Positions 24,955-35,303 of a DNA stretch of 64,000 nt are shown piece by piece (positions within the stretch are counted from its first letter, which is position 1; each line of letters begins with the position of its first letter). The position numbers and the translations under genes are program-made. Where the stretch lies: contig NZ_JBHTJI010000001.1 in the NCBI RefSeq assembly GCF_042675665.1, forward strand, positions 1,736,001 through 1,800,000, read 5' to 3'. The notes below the pieces were generated by a model. It saw only the letters and a program-made list of their open reading frames with translations. It was not told the origin of the DNA and ran no database searches. The DNA is from Mariniflexile jejuense. GTDB taxonomy: Bacteria > Bacteroidota > Bacteroidia > Flavobacteriales > Flavobacteriaceae.

Positions 24955-25860
24955 TTATAAAATCCTATTCAACAAAAGGTTAACATCTATCAATAAAATA
25001 CTAAAAACCCCTAAAACAATGATAAATTTTAAAATATTATGCTCTATTAGATAATGCAATTTTGTTTTAGACATCCACAATACTACTATAAAAACAACAA
25101 GCAGCACAATACTTAAATAGAAATAAATATACATATACCCTATTTCGAATTTAAATAACAACAAATATGTTGGCACAAGGGTTAATATTGCTAATGCTGT
25201 AAGCATCTTTTTTGAAGTACTTTCACCATAAACTATTGGAATTGTGTAATAGTTTAAGGTTAAATCGCCTGTTATGTTTTCTAAATCTTTGGTTAATTCT
25301 CTCATTGAAATTAATAAAAACAAGAAAATAGCATGTACAAAAATGACGGTTTCGAAATTTTTATAATACATGAAAATGGCAAAAAATGGCGTAATAGTTA
25401 AAATTGCTGAAGTTAAATTACCTATAAAGGGCAACTTTTTTAATTTGTGTGAATAAAACCAAATACCAAAAATATAAATTGAAAAGAAAATAACTGCTTT
25501 AAATGAAACGTAACTAGCCATTATAACAGCTATGAAATTTAAAACAAAATAAAATGACAATTTCGTGTTTTGACTAACCAACTTATCTAACTTCGATTTT
25601 ATTGGGCGATTAATTAAATCTTTTTCAGAATCGTAAAAATTATTTATAATGTAACCACCTGCAATTGTAGCTGCCGAAGCTAAAACAAGCAAAAACAAAT
25701 TAACATCAAAAACAACCTTACGCAAAGGTTTATCATGTGCCAATATATATATGGATGCTAAATATTGAGCGATTACAATTATTAGAATATTGTAACCTCT
25801 AATTACAGAAAACATGCTAAAAAACTTGAGAAGTATGTGCTTTTGTTTTCTGGATAACAT
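24955..25860 (-). CDS. UbiA-family prenyltransferase (geranylgeranylglycerol-phosphate geranylgeranyltransferase-like)
   Basis: The 301-residue protein has eight to nine membrane helices. The first UbiA aspartate motif is NNFYDSEKD at 73-81, which binds prenyl diphosphate through Mg2+. The second acidic region, RELTKDLENITGD, is near residue 190. UbiA enzymes attach isoprenoid chains to acceptors (quinone rings, haem, glycerol phosphate). In Flavobacteriia this gene beside mevalonate kinases is commonly labelled geranylgeranylglycerol-phosphate geranylgeranyltransferase, but the acceptor cannot be deduced here. Position after mvaD and the GHMP kinase supports a role in isoprenoid use. Confidence 0.85.
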   Translation of the reverse strand: MLSRKQKHILLKFFSMFSVIRGYNILIIVIAQYLASIYILAHDKPLRKVVFDVNLFLLVLASAATIAGGYIINNFYDSEKDLINRPIKSKLDKLVSQNTKLSFYFVLNFIAVIMASYVSFKAVIFFSIYIFGIWFYSHKLKKLPFIGNLTSAILTITPFFAIFMYYKNFETVIFVHAIFLFLLISMRELTKDLENITGDLTLNYYTIPIVYGESTSKKMLTALAILTLVPTYLLLFKFEIGYMYIYFYLSIVLLVVFIVVLWMSKTKLHYLIEHNILKFIIVLGVFSILLIDVNLLLNRIL

Positions 25861-25912
25861 GAAAAAATGTTTTGATAAAAGCCTAAAATAGGTTTATAGT
25901 AACAAAGAAAAT

Positions 25913-26842
25913 TTAAAAATTATAAACTACTTCTAACTTATAATCTTTTAATGATTGTTTTGCTTTATCAATATTTTCGGTAAAACCTAAAATATAGCCA
26001 CCTCCACCAGAACCACAAAGTTTTAAGTAGTACTCATTAGTTTCAATACCTTTTTTCCAAAGTTCATGAAACTGTTGCGGTATCATAGGTTTAAAATTAT
26101 TAAGCACCACTTTTGATAGTTGTTTTGTGTTTTTAAACAACGATTTAATGTCGCCTTTCAAAAAATCTTCAACACAAGCATCGGTATGTTTTATAAACTG
26201 GTCTTTAAGCATATTGCGAAAACCTTCTTGTTTCATATTTTCCATAAAAATACTAACCATAGGCGCCGTTTCACCAATTATACCACTATCTAATAAAAAA
26301 ACAGCACCTTTTCCATCGGCTTTTTGCGACGGAATACCTGTTGCTTCAATATCATCTTTTGAATTGATAAGGATTGGAATACTTAAATAGCTATTTAAAG
26401 GGTCTAAACCTGAAGATTTTCCATGAAAAAACGATTCCATTTCAGAAAAAATTGATTTTAAAATCAATAATTTTTCTCTAGTTAAATTTTCTAAAACCGT
26501 AATTTTATTGTGTGCGTAATTATAATAAATTGCAGCAACTAATGCACCACTACTTCCTACACCATACCCTTGTGGAATGGAAGAATCGAAATACATACCT
26601 GCATCAACATCACTTTTTAACGTATCAATATCAAAAGTTACCAACTCTGGATTAATTGTTTCTAAATATGAAACAAAACGTTTTAAACTTTGATTAGATT
26701 TTAAAGCTGCTTCTGAAGGGTTTTTGTCTGTTTTTAAAGCCCCATTATAAAAATTATATGGAATGGATAATCCTTTAGAATCTTTTATAATTCCATACTC
26801 ACCGAAGAGTAGAATTTTTGAGTAAAATAATGGTCCTTTCAT
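25913..26842 (-). CDS. GHMP kinase, probable mevalonate kinase
   Basis: ATG 26842 gives 309 residues (MKGPLFYSKILLFGEYG); a TTG three codons earlier lies within an inverted repeat and is rejected. The GHMP ATP-binding motif is SIPQGYGVGSSGALVAA. The N-terminal KILLFGEYGI matches the mevalonate-kinase opening KxxLxGEH/Y. KLCGSGGGGYILGF forms motif III near the C-terminus. It phosphorylates mevalonate or phosphomevalonate in the cytoplasm. Pairing with diphosphomevalonate decarboxylase 0.4 kb upstream shows that the organism uses the mevalonate pathway. Which of the two kinase steps it performs is not certain. Confidence 0.85.
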   Translation of the reverse strand: MKGPLFYSKILLFGEYGIIKDSKGLSIPYNFYNGALKTDKNPSEAALKSNQSLKRFVSYLETINPELVTFDIDTLKSDVDAGMYFDSSIPQGYGVGSSGALVAAIYYNYAHNKITVLENLTREKLLILKSIFSEMESFFHGKSSGLDPLNSYLSIPILINSKDDIEATGIPSQKADGKGAVFLLDSGIIGETAPMVSIFMENMKQEGFRNMLKDQFIKHTDACVEDFLKGDIKSLFKNTKQLSKVVLNNFKPMIPQQFHELWKKGIETNEYYLKLCGSGGGGYILGFTENIDKAKQSLKDYKLEVVYNF

Positions 26843-26849
26843 ATAATTC

Positions 26850-26866
26850 AATTGATAATTGACAAT
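26850..26866. repeat. left 17-bp inverted repeat of the four-helix-bundle element
   Basis: AATTGATAATTGACAAT is the exact reverse complement of the sequence at 27231-27247. It lies eight bases from the GHMP kinase start codon. Together the two arms bound a 398-bp segment holding only the four-helix-bundle pseudogene. Confidence 0.85.
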
Positions 26867-26879
26867 TAATAATTGAAAA

Positions 26880-27232
26880 TTATTTTTGTTTTGATGTTTT
26901 TATGATACTTGTAAGAAGTTTTAAAATTTCTTTTATATCAACCTGAATACTAATATACTCAGAATTATTCAAATAACTTGTTTCTTTAAGCAAATCTAAC
27001 CAATATTCCGTTTCGTTTGCTTCTTTTAACGCAATTGAAAGCTTATGGATAAAATCTGCTTTACTTTCTGCATGTTCCGCTTCCCTTACATTAGCTCCAA
27101 TGGATGTTCCTGAGCGTAACAATTGTTTTGAAAGCACCAACTCCTTCTACCTTCAGCTAAAAACTTATACAAATTTACAACTCTTACAGCAAATTGATAA
27201 CTTTTAATTCTAATAATATTCCCCTCCTTCAT
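26880..27232 (-). pseudogene. frameshifted four-helix-bundle (S23/IVS family) protein gene
   Basis: The intact part (27140 to 26880) encodes LVLSKQLLRSGTSIGANVRE and the following helices, a clear S23/IVS four-helix-bundle signature. The expected N-terminal helix lies in another frame: ATG 27232 reads MKEGNIIRIKSYQFAVRVV through KFLAEGR. The two parts join if one base is restored near 27142-27150, where AGAAGGAG would be AGAAAGGAG. The restored protein would have about 118 residues, the usual family length. Either the gene has decayed, or the sequence has an error, or the frameshift is programmed. IVS proteins were first seen in intervening sequences of 23S rRNA; their function is unclear. 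Confidence 0.85.
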
Positions 27233-27247
27233 TGTCAATTATCAATT
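27231..27247. repeat. right 17-bp inverted repeat of the four-helix-bundle element
   Basis: ATTGTCAATTATCAATT complements 26850-26866 perfectly and ends on the base next to the mvaD stop codon (27248-27250). It overlaps the pseudogene start codon by two bases. Confidence 0.85.
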
Positions 27248-28333
27248 TTACATTGTTAATTGTTTTGCACCCATGCCAATTTGGTCGCAAATATAATGAC
27301 CGTTTTGACAATATGCAACTAATTCATTTTTAATGAATTCCAAAATTACTGAAGCTTCATTTTTTGGATATAACACATGTACATTAGCACCTGCATCTAA
27401 CGTAAAGCTAATATGCAAACCTGTTTCTTGACGAAATTTCCAAATTTTATTAATAATTTCCAATGTATTTGGCTTCATTAAAATAAAATAGGGCATGCTT
27501 GTCATCATCATAGCATGTAATGTTAATGCTTCGCTTTCTATAAGTTGAATAAATGCTTCTAAATTTCCAGATTCTAATATGGGTTTTAAAGCTTTAAAAT
27601 TATCATGCGCTTGCTGAAATCTGTTTTTTGCGTACGGATGATTGTGCATTAAATTGTGCCCAACCGTACTGCTTACTTGCTTTTCACCTTTATCAACCAA
27701 CAAAATGGTGTCTTGATATTCCTTGAAATTTTCGTGAACTTTATATGGATATTTTACTCCAAATAAATCTGTACTTTCTTCAATCACACCGGTTCTTCCC
27801 CATACAATTAAATCTCCCTCAATACTACGACAAGCAGAACCAGAACCTAATCGTGCTAAAAATGATGCTTTTTGGTTAAAATAAGCGTCAGGCATATCTG
27901 GATTTAATTGCCTTTTTAAACTCATTAAGCACAACGCCAAAGCACTCATTCCTGAAGCAGACGATGCAATTCCTGAACTATGCGGAAACGTATTTTTGGT
28001 TTCAATTTTAAATTTATAATTTCTTAAAAAAGGCAAATAGACTTCAACACGATTAAAAAAAGTTTCTATTTTCGGTTTAAAATCATCCTTTTTTTCACCG
28101 TCTAAATAAACTTCAAATTCAAAATTAGTAGTGTTTTCTTTTTTTGAAAACGTTAAACTTGTTATTGTTTTACAATTGTTAAGTGTAAAACTAATGGATG
28201 GATTTTCAGGAATTTGGTCTTTCTTTTTTCCCCAATATTTAATTAAAGCAATATTACTAGGCGATTCCCAAGTTACTTTGCCACTTTCAATCGTATTTGA
28301 ATATGCTTTAGGTATGAAGTTTTGTTCGGTCAT
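27248..28333 (-). CDS. mvaD: diphosphomevalonate decarboxylase
   Basis: The 361-residue GHMP-superfamily enzyme opens with SPSNIALIKYWGKK, the classic mevalonate diphosphate decarboxylase signature. Its ATP-binding motif is FPHSSGIASSASGMSALAL near residue 115. SRSIEGD-like text appears as SACRSIEGDLIVWG, and LDAGANVHVLY is the conserved C-terminal segment with the catalytic-region Asp. It converts 5-diphosphomevalonate to isopentenyl diphosphate. It is slightly longer than most homologues. A ten-bp gap separates it from the DUF1697 gene, and the IVS-like element begins at its stop codon. Confidence 0.95.
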   Translation of the reverse strand: MTEQNFIPKAYSNTIESGKVTWESPSNIALIKYWGKKKDQIPENPSISFTLNNCKTITSLTFSKKENTTNFEFEVYLDGEKKDDFKPKIETFFNRVEVYLPFLRNYKFKIETKNTFPHSSGIASSASGMSALALCLMSLKRQLNPDMPDAYFNQKASFLARLGSGSACRSIEGDLIVWGRTGVIEESTDLFGVKYPYKVHENFKEYQDTILLVDKGEKQVSSTVGHNLMHNHPYAKNRFQQAHDNFKALKPILESGNLEAFIQLIESEALTLHAMMMTSMPYFILMKPNTLEIINKIWKFRQETGLHISFTLDAGANVHVLYPKNEASVILEFIKNELVAYCQNGHYICDQIGMGAKQLTM

Positions 28334-28342
28334 TTCTTAATT

Positions 28343-28869
28343 TTATGCACACAAAGATAACAGTTTTACCATTGTATTATGGTTTCTAGCTGTACCAACT
28401 ACATTTAACTTACGCTCAAAAGTATTCATATTAAACTTTGCTTTTCCGTAACCTACATCATTGTAAAAATAAATACAATCGTTTTTAATAACAACCTCCT
28501 CATTTTCATACGAAATTTGCATTGCTTCATCAACTAAGTTTTTATTAGGAATTTTATTTAATAGAATAAAATAACTTTTTCCTTTTTTTTCTTCGGAAAA
28601 CGGACATGCATCAAAAATAATCTGAAATTGAGAAGACGTTTTTACAATTACCGAAACTTCAAACCCAAAATGGGATTTTATAGCGTTTTGTATAATTTCT
28701 TCTAATTTGAAGCTATTTTTTTCTGAAGATTCAAAAATAATATTTCCACTTTGAATGTAAGTTTGAACGTTTTCAAAGCCCAAACCTGTAAAACAAATTC
28801 GTAAATCTGCCATTGGCACTTTTTTATGTCCGCCAACATTAATACCTCTTAAAAGCGCAATAAACATAC

Positions 28870-28873
<4 letters not shown>
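28343..28873 (-). CDS. DUF1697 family protein
   Basis: The 176-residue cytoplasmic protein opens with MFIALLRGINVGGHKKVPMA and continues with QTYIQSGNIIFES, both hallmarks of DUF1697. C-terminal GYGKAKFNMNTFERKLNVVG and ARNHNTMVKLLSL are also conserved in the family. No biochemical activity is established for it. The start overlaps the upstream flavoprotein gene by four bases, indicating co-translation within the long housekeeping run, but this does not define a function. Confidence 0.88.
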
Positions 28874-30083
<1,210 letters not shown>

Positions 30084-30087
<4 letters not shown>

Positions 30088-30770
30088 ATCCTGTTTGGAT
30101 AATCTGAAATTATACCATCAACATTATACGATTTAATACGTTCCAAAGGTTTTAAATTATTTACCGTATATGCAAACACATTATAATTTTCTTGTAATTT
30201 TTCAACAATTTCTTGAGATAGCATGGTATAATCAACATGCATAGAAACTGCATTAATTGTTTTAGCAAAACTAACAGCTTTATCTAAATTTGTGTCTGTA
30301 AGAACGCCTAAAGGAATTTCTTTATTTATCTCATAAACAGTTTCTAACAAACCTGACTGAAAACTAGAAACTATAAATTGATTATAATTCCATCCTTTTT
30401 TTTCAACAAAAAAAGTAATTAACCTACATGCTTCTTTTGCTGTATTTATACCTTTTAGTTCAATATTTAATAAGCATTTTTTATCAACTAAAAGTAAAAC
30501 TTCAGATAATGTTGGAATTTGGTATCGGTCTTTCACTTTTAATTTCTTCAACTCTTTAAGGGTGAATTTAGAAATTTCTCCTGTACCATCTGTCATTCTA
30601 TTTACAGTGAAATCATGAAATACAACCAACTCACCCGATGCGCACACATGCACATCTATTTCAATACCATCTACACCTAAATCTAGGGCTTTTTGAATGG
30701 ATTCCAACGTGTTTTCAGTAGCGTGACCTTTGGCACCTCGGTGCCCAATTTTTAAAACTTCATTACTCAT
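30084..30770 (-). CDS. glycerophosphodiester phosphodiesterase
   Basis: The 228-residue GDPD TIM barrel has all expected motifs: GHRGAKGHATENTLES (catalytic His, Arg and Glu), GIEIDVHVCASGELVVFHD (metal-binding Glu/Asp and second His) and LLNIELKG. It hydrolyses glycerophosphodiesters to glycerol 3-phosphate and an alcohol. No signal peptide is present, so it is cytoplasmic, unlike periplasmic GlpQ, and resembles UgpQ. It is four bases downstream of the thioesterase gene. Role in lipid headgroup recycling is inferred. Confidence 0.92.
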
Positions 30771-30774
30771 TTTC

Positions 30775-31638
30775 TTATTTTTTTGGGCGCATTAACCCTT
30801 CTTGCGTAACAGATGCTATTAACTTTCCACTTCTTGTAAAAATATTTCCTCGTGCAAAACCACGTGCGTTTGAAGTATTTGGCGATTCTATGGCATAAAG
30901 CATCCAATCATCAAAATCAAAATCTCTAAAAAACCACATAGAATGGTCTAAACTTGCTGTTTGTGTATTACCCCAATGTGCTTTACTAGCGTGCCTATTC
31001 ATGGCTGCTGCCAAAATATTATAATCGGAAATATAGGTTAATATTTGCTGTTTTGAAGGTAAATCTAAATTGGAAACATCGCCCATTAACTTAAACCACA
31101 CATTTGTAAACGAAGGTAAATCTTCTTTATTAAATGGATTTACTACTTCAACAGGTTTAAATTCTATTGGGCGTTCAACTTGAATAAACGCTTTGGTTCT
31201 TGATGGAATTGCATCTCCAAATTGATTCAACATATCTGTCCAACTTAGTAACTCTTCTGGTTGTTTTATGTTTGAAGGCATATCAATTTGATGATTATAA
31301 CCTTCTTCTTTTTTATGAAATGATGCCGATAAAATAAAAATAGTAACCCCATTTTGTTCGGCAGTAACACGTCGTACCGAAAAACTACCGCCATCTCTAA
31401 CAATGCTTACATTGTAAACAATTAGTACATCCAACCTGCCTGCTTCTAAAAAATAGGCATGCATAGAATGAAGTACACGTTGGTTGGTTATGGTTCTGCA
31501 AGCGGCATTTATAGCTTGTGCCAAAACTTGACCACCAAATACATTGGGGCTTCCAACATCTGCACTTTCACCCGAAAATTGTGTTTCAGAATGCTCTGTT
31601 AATCTTAAAATATCTAATAAGGCACTAACGGTTTTCAT
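30775..31638 (-). CDS. tesB: acyl-CoA thioesterase II
   Basis: The 287-residue double-hotdog enzyme matches TesB. FGGQVLAQAINAA is in the first hotdog. LDHSMWFFRDFDFDDWML in the second supplies the catalytic Asp, and SVTQEGLMR near the C-terminus supplies the Gln. The length equals that of E. coli TesB. It hydrolyses medium- to long-chain acyl-CoA to free fatty acids and CoA in the cytoplasm. It sits between the aldo/keto reductase and the GDPD genes in the packed run, with gaps of nine and four bases. Confidence 0.93.
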   Translation of the reverse strand: MKTVSALLDILRLTEHSETQFSGESADVGSPNVFGGQVLAQAINAACRTITNQRVLHSMHAYFLEAGRLDVLIVYNVSIVRDGGSFSVRRVTAEQNGVTIFILSASFHKKEEGYNHQIDMPSNIKQPEELLSWTDMLNQFGDAIPSRTKAFIQVERPIEFKPVEVVNPFNKEDLPSFTNVWFKLMGDVSNLDLPSKQQILTYISDYNILAAAMNRHASKAHWGNTQTASLDHSMWFFRDFDFDDWMLYAIESPNTSNARGFARGNIFTRSGKLIASVTQEGLMRPKK

Positions 31639-31647
31639 GTGTATTGT

Positions 31648-32598
31648 TTAATTCCAAGCTAATTTACTGCGTTCTTTCCAATATATTTCGTTTGAAATGG
31701 GTGTTTTCTGTAAATTTTCTATCTCTGAATCTGATAAAACAAAATTATTAGCTTTTAAATTTTGCTTTAACTGTTTAATAGTTGATGCGCCACTTAACAC
31801 AAAAGTAGGCTTTAAACTATCCATTACAAAACGTAATGCAACAGCATCAACATTTACTTTATATTTTTCTGAAAGTTGTTTTAATAAATTATATGACTCA
31901 TTATAATGCTGAAAATTTTCATTTTGAAACACACGTCCGTTTGCTAAAGCTTCTTTTATAATAACCGATTTACCACTTTGTAGTATATGTTGCAAAACTG
32001 AAAATGTAGATTGTTCAAAAACATTATAGGTAACTTGAAAGCAATCAAACAACATTTCGTTTTTAATGCTAATTTTTAATGCTGCTTCAAGTATTTCTTT
32101 TTGATTTGCACCACTGGTACTAATACCAATTTGCAAACCCGTTTCTTTTTTAATTTCGAAAAGTTGATTTAAGACGTTTTGATTTTCTAAAATACCGCTT
32201 TCAAAAGTTGCCGAATGCACTTGGTAATATTTCAACTTTGGAAGCATTTTTTTTGACACCTGCCATTGTTCCAATAGTTTTTTTAATGAATGTTCTTTAA
32301 CTTCATGTTGGCCACTAAAACCCAATTCCCAATTTGCTACATAGGTATAACCCCATTTGGTACCTAAAACCACATCTGGATGGTTTGTTTCCATATCCCA
32401 TTCACGCAAAAAAGCTTCACCTTTGCCATATGATGGTGCTGTATCAAAATACCTAACACCCAACTTATAAGCTTCATTTAAAACCGAAAACGTGTTGTTT
32501 TTAAAAGCTATTTTGCTTTTATCAATAGCATTATTATCTCTAATATTTATGTATTCTGGTCTTCCTAAAGCTGCTAATCCTAAACCTATTTGAGTCAT
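31648..32598 (-). CDS. aldo/keto reductase family oxidoreductase
   Basis: The 316-residue NADPH-dependent TIM-barrel protein has the AKR signature Asp/Tyr in VRYFDTAPSYGKGEA and the Lys-containing strand GTKWGYTYV. YYQVHSATFES supplies the catalytic-tetrad His. The C-terminal VLSGASTIKQLKQNL binds cofactor phosphate. It resembles YdhF- or L-galactose-dehydrogenase-type AKRs rather than aldose reductase proper. The substrate is unknown. It follows selO by 17 bases. Confidence 0.85.
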   Translation of the reverse strand: MTQIGLGLAALGRPEYINIRDNNAIDKSKIAFKNNTFSVLNEAYKLGVRYFDTAPSYGKGEAFLREWDMETNHPDVVLGTKWGYTYVANWELGFSGQHEVKEHSLKKLLEQWQVSKKMLPKLKYYQVHSATFESGILENQNVLNQLFEIKKETGLQIGISTSGANQKEILEAALKISIKNEMLFDCFQVTYNVFEQSTFSVLQHILQSGKSVIIKEALANGRVFQNENFQHYNESYNLLKQLSEKYKVNVDAVALRFVMDSLKPTFVLSGASTIKQLKQNLKANNFVLSDSEIENLQKTPISNEIYWKERSKLAWN

Positions 32599-32615
32599 TT
32601 ACATTTATAAATTTA

Positions 32616-34181
32616 CTACGAACTACACGACAACATAGAACAACCCACTTTATTTCTTGCCCAATCTGGACGTTTTGCAAACCATTTTTCGAATTCAGGT
32701 TGTTCGTTGTACGGTTTTTTAAGTAATTGAAATAACTCATCTATTAGCTTATAATCGCCTTTATTTGCATCATCAATTGCCAATTGCGCCATGTAATTTC
32801 GAAGCACATATTTTGGATTTACAGCATTCATCTTCATTTTTCTTTCTTCGGAAGTTATTAATTCTTGACTTAAACGTTCAGCGTATCTTTGAAACCAAGC
32901 ATGCCATTTTTGTTGTATTTCTTCATTTATTTCTTCTGAAATATAAAATGCTTCTTTTATAATTTTTAACCCTTCTGAAGGTTTCTCACTATTAAAATCA
33001 CTTAAATTTCTAAAAAAAATAGTCATATCGGTTTCTGTGAGTAATAAATTATCTTCCAATTCTTGAATTAACGATGCATCAAAAACATCTTCTATTTCTA
33101 AACCTATTTTTGAACGCATCATCTTCAAAGATTTCACTTCAAAATCTGTTTTATAAGTATTTAAAATTTCTTCAAGTGATTCTGTTTCTTCAATTAAAGG
33201 ATACAAAGCGTTTGCCAATTTATACAAATTCCACAACCCAACGTTTGGCTGATTGCCATATTGGTAACGTTTATGTTGTCGGTCTGTGGTGTTTGGTGTC
33301 CAACCATAATCAAAACCTTCCAACCAGCCGTAAGGCCCATAATCGATGGTTAAACCAAGAATAGACATATTATCGGTATTCATTACGCCATGTACAAACC
33401 CGACACGTTGCCAGTTGATAATCATATCTAACGTTCGCTTTGAAACTTCACTAAAAAAAGCTAAATACGTTTTTTTTGAAGGTTCACCTAAATGGCCAAA
33501 AAAGTGTTTTATAGTATAATCTACAAGCGTTTTAAGTGTTTTAATATCTTGGCGCGCTGCAAAAATTTCGTAGTTACCAAACCGCAAAAAAGAAGGTGCT
33601 ACTCGGCAAACAATGGCTCCTTTTTCGTATTCAGGATTGCCATTATACAACATATCTCTTAAAACTTGGTCGCCAGATAATGCCAATGATAAAGCTCTGG
33701 TTGTTGGCACACCTAAATGAAACATGGCTTCGCTACATAAATATTCACGAATGGACGAACGCAAAACTGCCAAACCATCGGCAGTTCTAGAATACGGTGT
33801 TTCTCCTGCTCCTTTTAGCTGAAGTGCCCAACGCTTGTTATTATGAACAACTTCGGTTAAATTTATAGCACGACCATCACCCAATTGTCCTGCCCAATTA
33901 CCAAATTGATGTCCGCCATAACACATGGCATAAGGCTTCGTGTTCGGTAAAACGACGTTTCCTGTAAAAATTCTTAAAAAGGCTTCTGATTTAGCTTCTT
34001 CAATTGTAAGTCCTAAATTTTCAAGCATTTCGGGCGACACATGAAGTAATTCGGGTTTTGCTGTTTGCTTGGGTGAAACATAAGAAAAACAGGCCTTTTC
34101 AACCTGTCTTCTTGTATTTTCTAAAATTGAATCAGCTGGTAATTCTTTATTAAATGTATCTTTTATATTGAGGTTTATCAT
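32616..34181 (-). CDS. selO: protein adenylyltransferase SelO (YdiU family)
   Basis: The 521-residue pseudokinase-fold enzyme has the SelO signatures AMCYGGHQFGNWAGQLGDGR, LQLKGAGETPYSR and HGVMNTDNMSILG, then TIDYGPYGWLEGFD with the metal/catalytic Asn and Asp. SelO transfers AMP from ATP to Ser/Thr/Tyr of target proteins and is tied to redox stress. The C-terminal GCSMLSCSS keeps the terminal Cys region that in eukaryotic SelO holds selenocysteine and in bacteria can form a regulatory disulphide. The start overlaps msrA by four bases, coupling AMPylation and methionine-sulfoxide repair genes. Confidence 0.95.
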   Translation of the reverse strand: MINLNIKDTFNKELPADSILENTRRQVEKACFSYVSPKQTAKPELLHVSPEMLENLGLTIEEAKSEAFLRIFTGNVVLPNTKPYAMCYGGHQFGNWAGQLGDGRAINLTEVVHNNKRWALQLKGAGETPYSRTADGLAVLRSSIREYLCSEAMFHLGVPTTRALSLALSGDQVLRDMLYNGNPEYEKGAIVCRVAPSFLRFGNYEIFAARQDIKTLKTLVDYTIKHFFGHLGEPSKKTYLAFFSEVSKRTLDMIINWQRVGFVHGVMNTDNMSILGLTIDYGPYGWLEGFDYGWTPNTTDRQHKRYQYGNQPNVGLWNLYKLANALYPLIEETESLEEILNTYKTDFEVKSLKMMRSKIGLEIEDVFDASLIQELEDNLLLTETDMTIFFRNLSDFNSEKPSEGLKIIKEAFYISEEINEEIQQKWHAWFQRYAERLSQELITSEERKMKMNAVNPKYVLRNYMAQLAIDDANKGDYKLIDELFQLLKKPYNEQPEFEKWFAKRPDWARNKVGCSMLSCSS

Positions 34182-34717
34182 TTTAATTTATCTCCGTACA
34201 ATTTTCTTAATTTAGATAATTTCGGCATAATTACAAAATTACAATAGCCTTGTTCTTTATTGTTTCTGTAATAATCTTGATGATATTCTTCTGCTTTATA
34301 AAATACGTTTAACGGACTTACTTCTGTTACAATTGGATGATCATAAAGTTTAGACACTTCATTAATCACTGTTTCTGCTATAGCCTTTTGATTTTCATCA
34401 TGATAATAAATTACCGAGCGGTATTGCGTACCAACATCAGCACCTTGTTTGTTTAATGTTGTTGGGTCGTGTGTTGTCATGAAAATAAATAATATATCTT
34501 CATAAGAAATCACGTCAGTATCAAATGTTATTTGCACCACTTCAGCATGCCCTGTTAGTCCTGAACAAATTTCGCGATATGTTGGATGCCCTGGAACATT
34601 GCCTCCAGAATAACCTGATTCTACTTTTTCAACACCTTTTAACTCCTGAAAAACTGCTTCTGTACACCAAAAACAGCCACCACCAAATGTGGCTAGTTGT
34701 AAATTTTTAGCTCCCAT
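34178..34717 (-). CDS. msrA: peptide-methionine (S)-S-oxide reductase
   Basis: The 179-residue protein has the MsrA active site GGCFWCTEAVF (C15 nucleophile, C18 in CFWC). GYSGGNVPGHPTYREICSG and EYHQDYYRNNKEQGYC are conserved parts of the substrate pocket. It reduces methionine S-sulfoxide in proteins using thioredoxin. Absence of a signal peptide places it in the cytoplasm. It overlaps msrB by 11 bases upstream and selO by four downstream, so all three are one translational unit. Confidence 0.96.
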   Translation of the reverse strand: MGAKNLQLATFGGGCFWCTEAVFQELKGVEKVESGYSGGNVPGHPTYREICSGLTGHAEVVQITFDTDVISYEDILFIFMTTHDPTTLNKQGADVGTQYRSVIYYHDENQKAIAETVINEVSKLYDHPIVTEVSPLNVFYKAEEYHQDYYRNNKEQGYCNFVIMPKLSKLRKLYGDKLK

Positions 34718-35168
34718 GGGTTGCCTCCGTTTCTAATAGCATTGATTCTGAATTAATACAATAACGCAAACCACTAGGTTCTGGTCCATCTGGAAATACG
34801 TGACCTAAATGAGCATCGCACGTATTACACATTACCTCAACCCGAATCATGCCATAAGCAGTATCTTTTTCATATTTTATAGCATTTGGTTTTATAGGTT
34901 GCGTAAAACTAGGCCAACCTGTACCAGATTCAAACTTAATAGTTGAGTCGAACAACGGTGTATTACAGCATATACAATTGTATTTTCCGGCTTCATGAAT
35001 AGTACATAATGCGCCACTATGCGGGCGTTCTGTACCTTTTTGTCTTGCAATTCTATATTGCTCTGGTGTTAATTGTAATTTCCATTCGGCATCTGTTTTT
35101 TCAACACGACGGTCTGGAGTTGGATTTCCTTTTACCGAAAAATTGATTACGTCTTTCCAAGTTAGCAT
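34707..35168 (-). CDS. msrB: peptide-methionine (R)-S-oxide reductase
   Basis: The 153-residue MsrB has the catalytic cysteine C137 in RYCINSESM. Two zinc CxxC pairs are seen (C65/C68 and C114/C117), and the family segment FESGTGWPSF is present. It reduces the R epimer of methionine sulfoxide, complementing MsrA encoded immediately downstream. It is the first gene of the packed run reaching to 24014. The 198-bp gap upstream contains the araA terminator, but no perfect promoter match was found. Confidence 0.95.
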   Translation of the reverse strand: MLTWKDVINFSVKGNPTPDRRVEKTDAEWKLQLTPEQYRIARQKGTERPHSGALCTIHEAGKYNCICCNTPLFDSTIKFESGTGWPSFTQPIKPNAIKYEKDTAYGMIRVEVMCNTCDAHLGHVFPDGPEPSGLRYCINSESMLLETEATHGS

Positions 35169-35303
35169 ACTTATGTTTCCTTTCTTTTTAATATATAATT
35201 TCTTTATTGAAGTCGAAATTTAGTCGTTAAAACAACTATTTACTTTCAAAACATACAATTTTAAAAGCTACACTTTCTACTTAAAAACTTAAAATCAAAC
35301 AAA

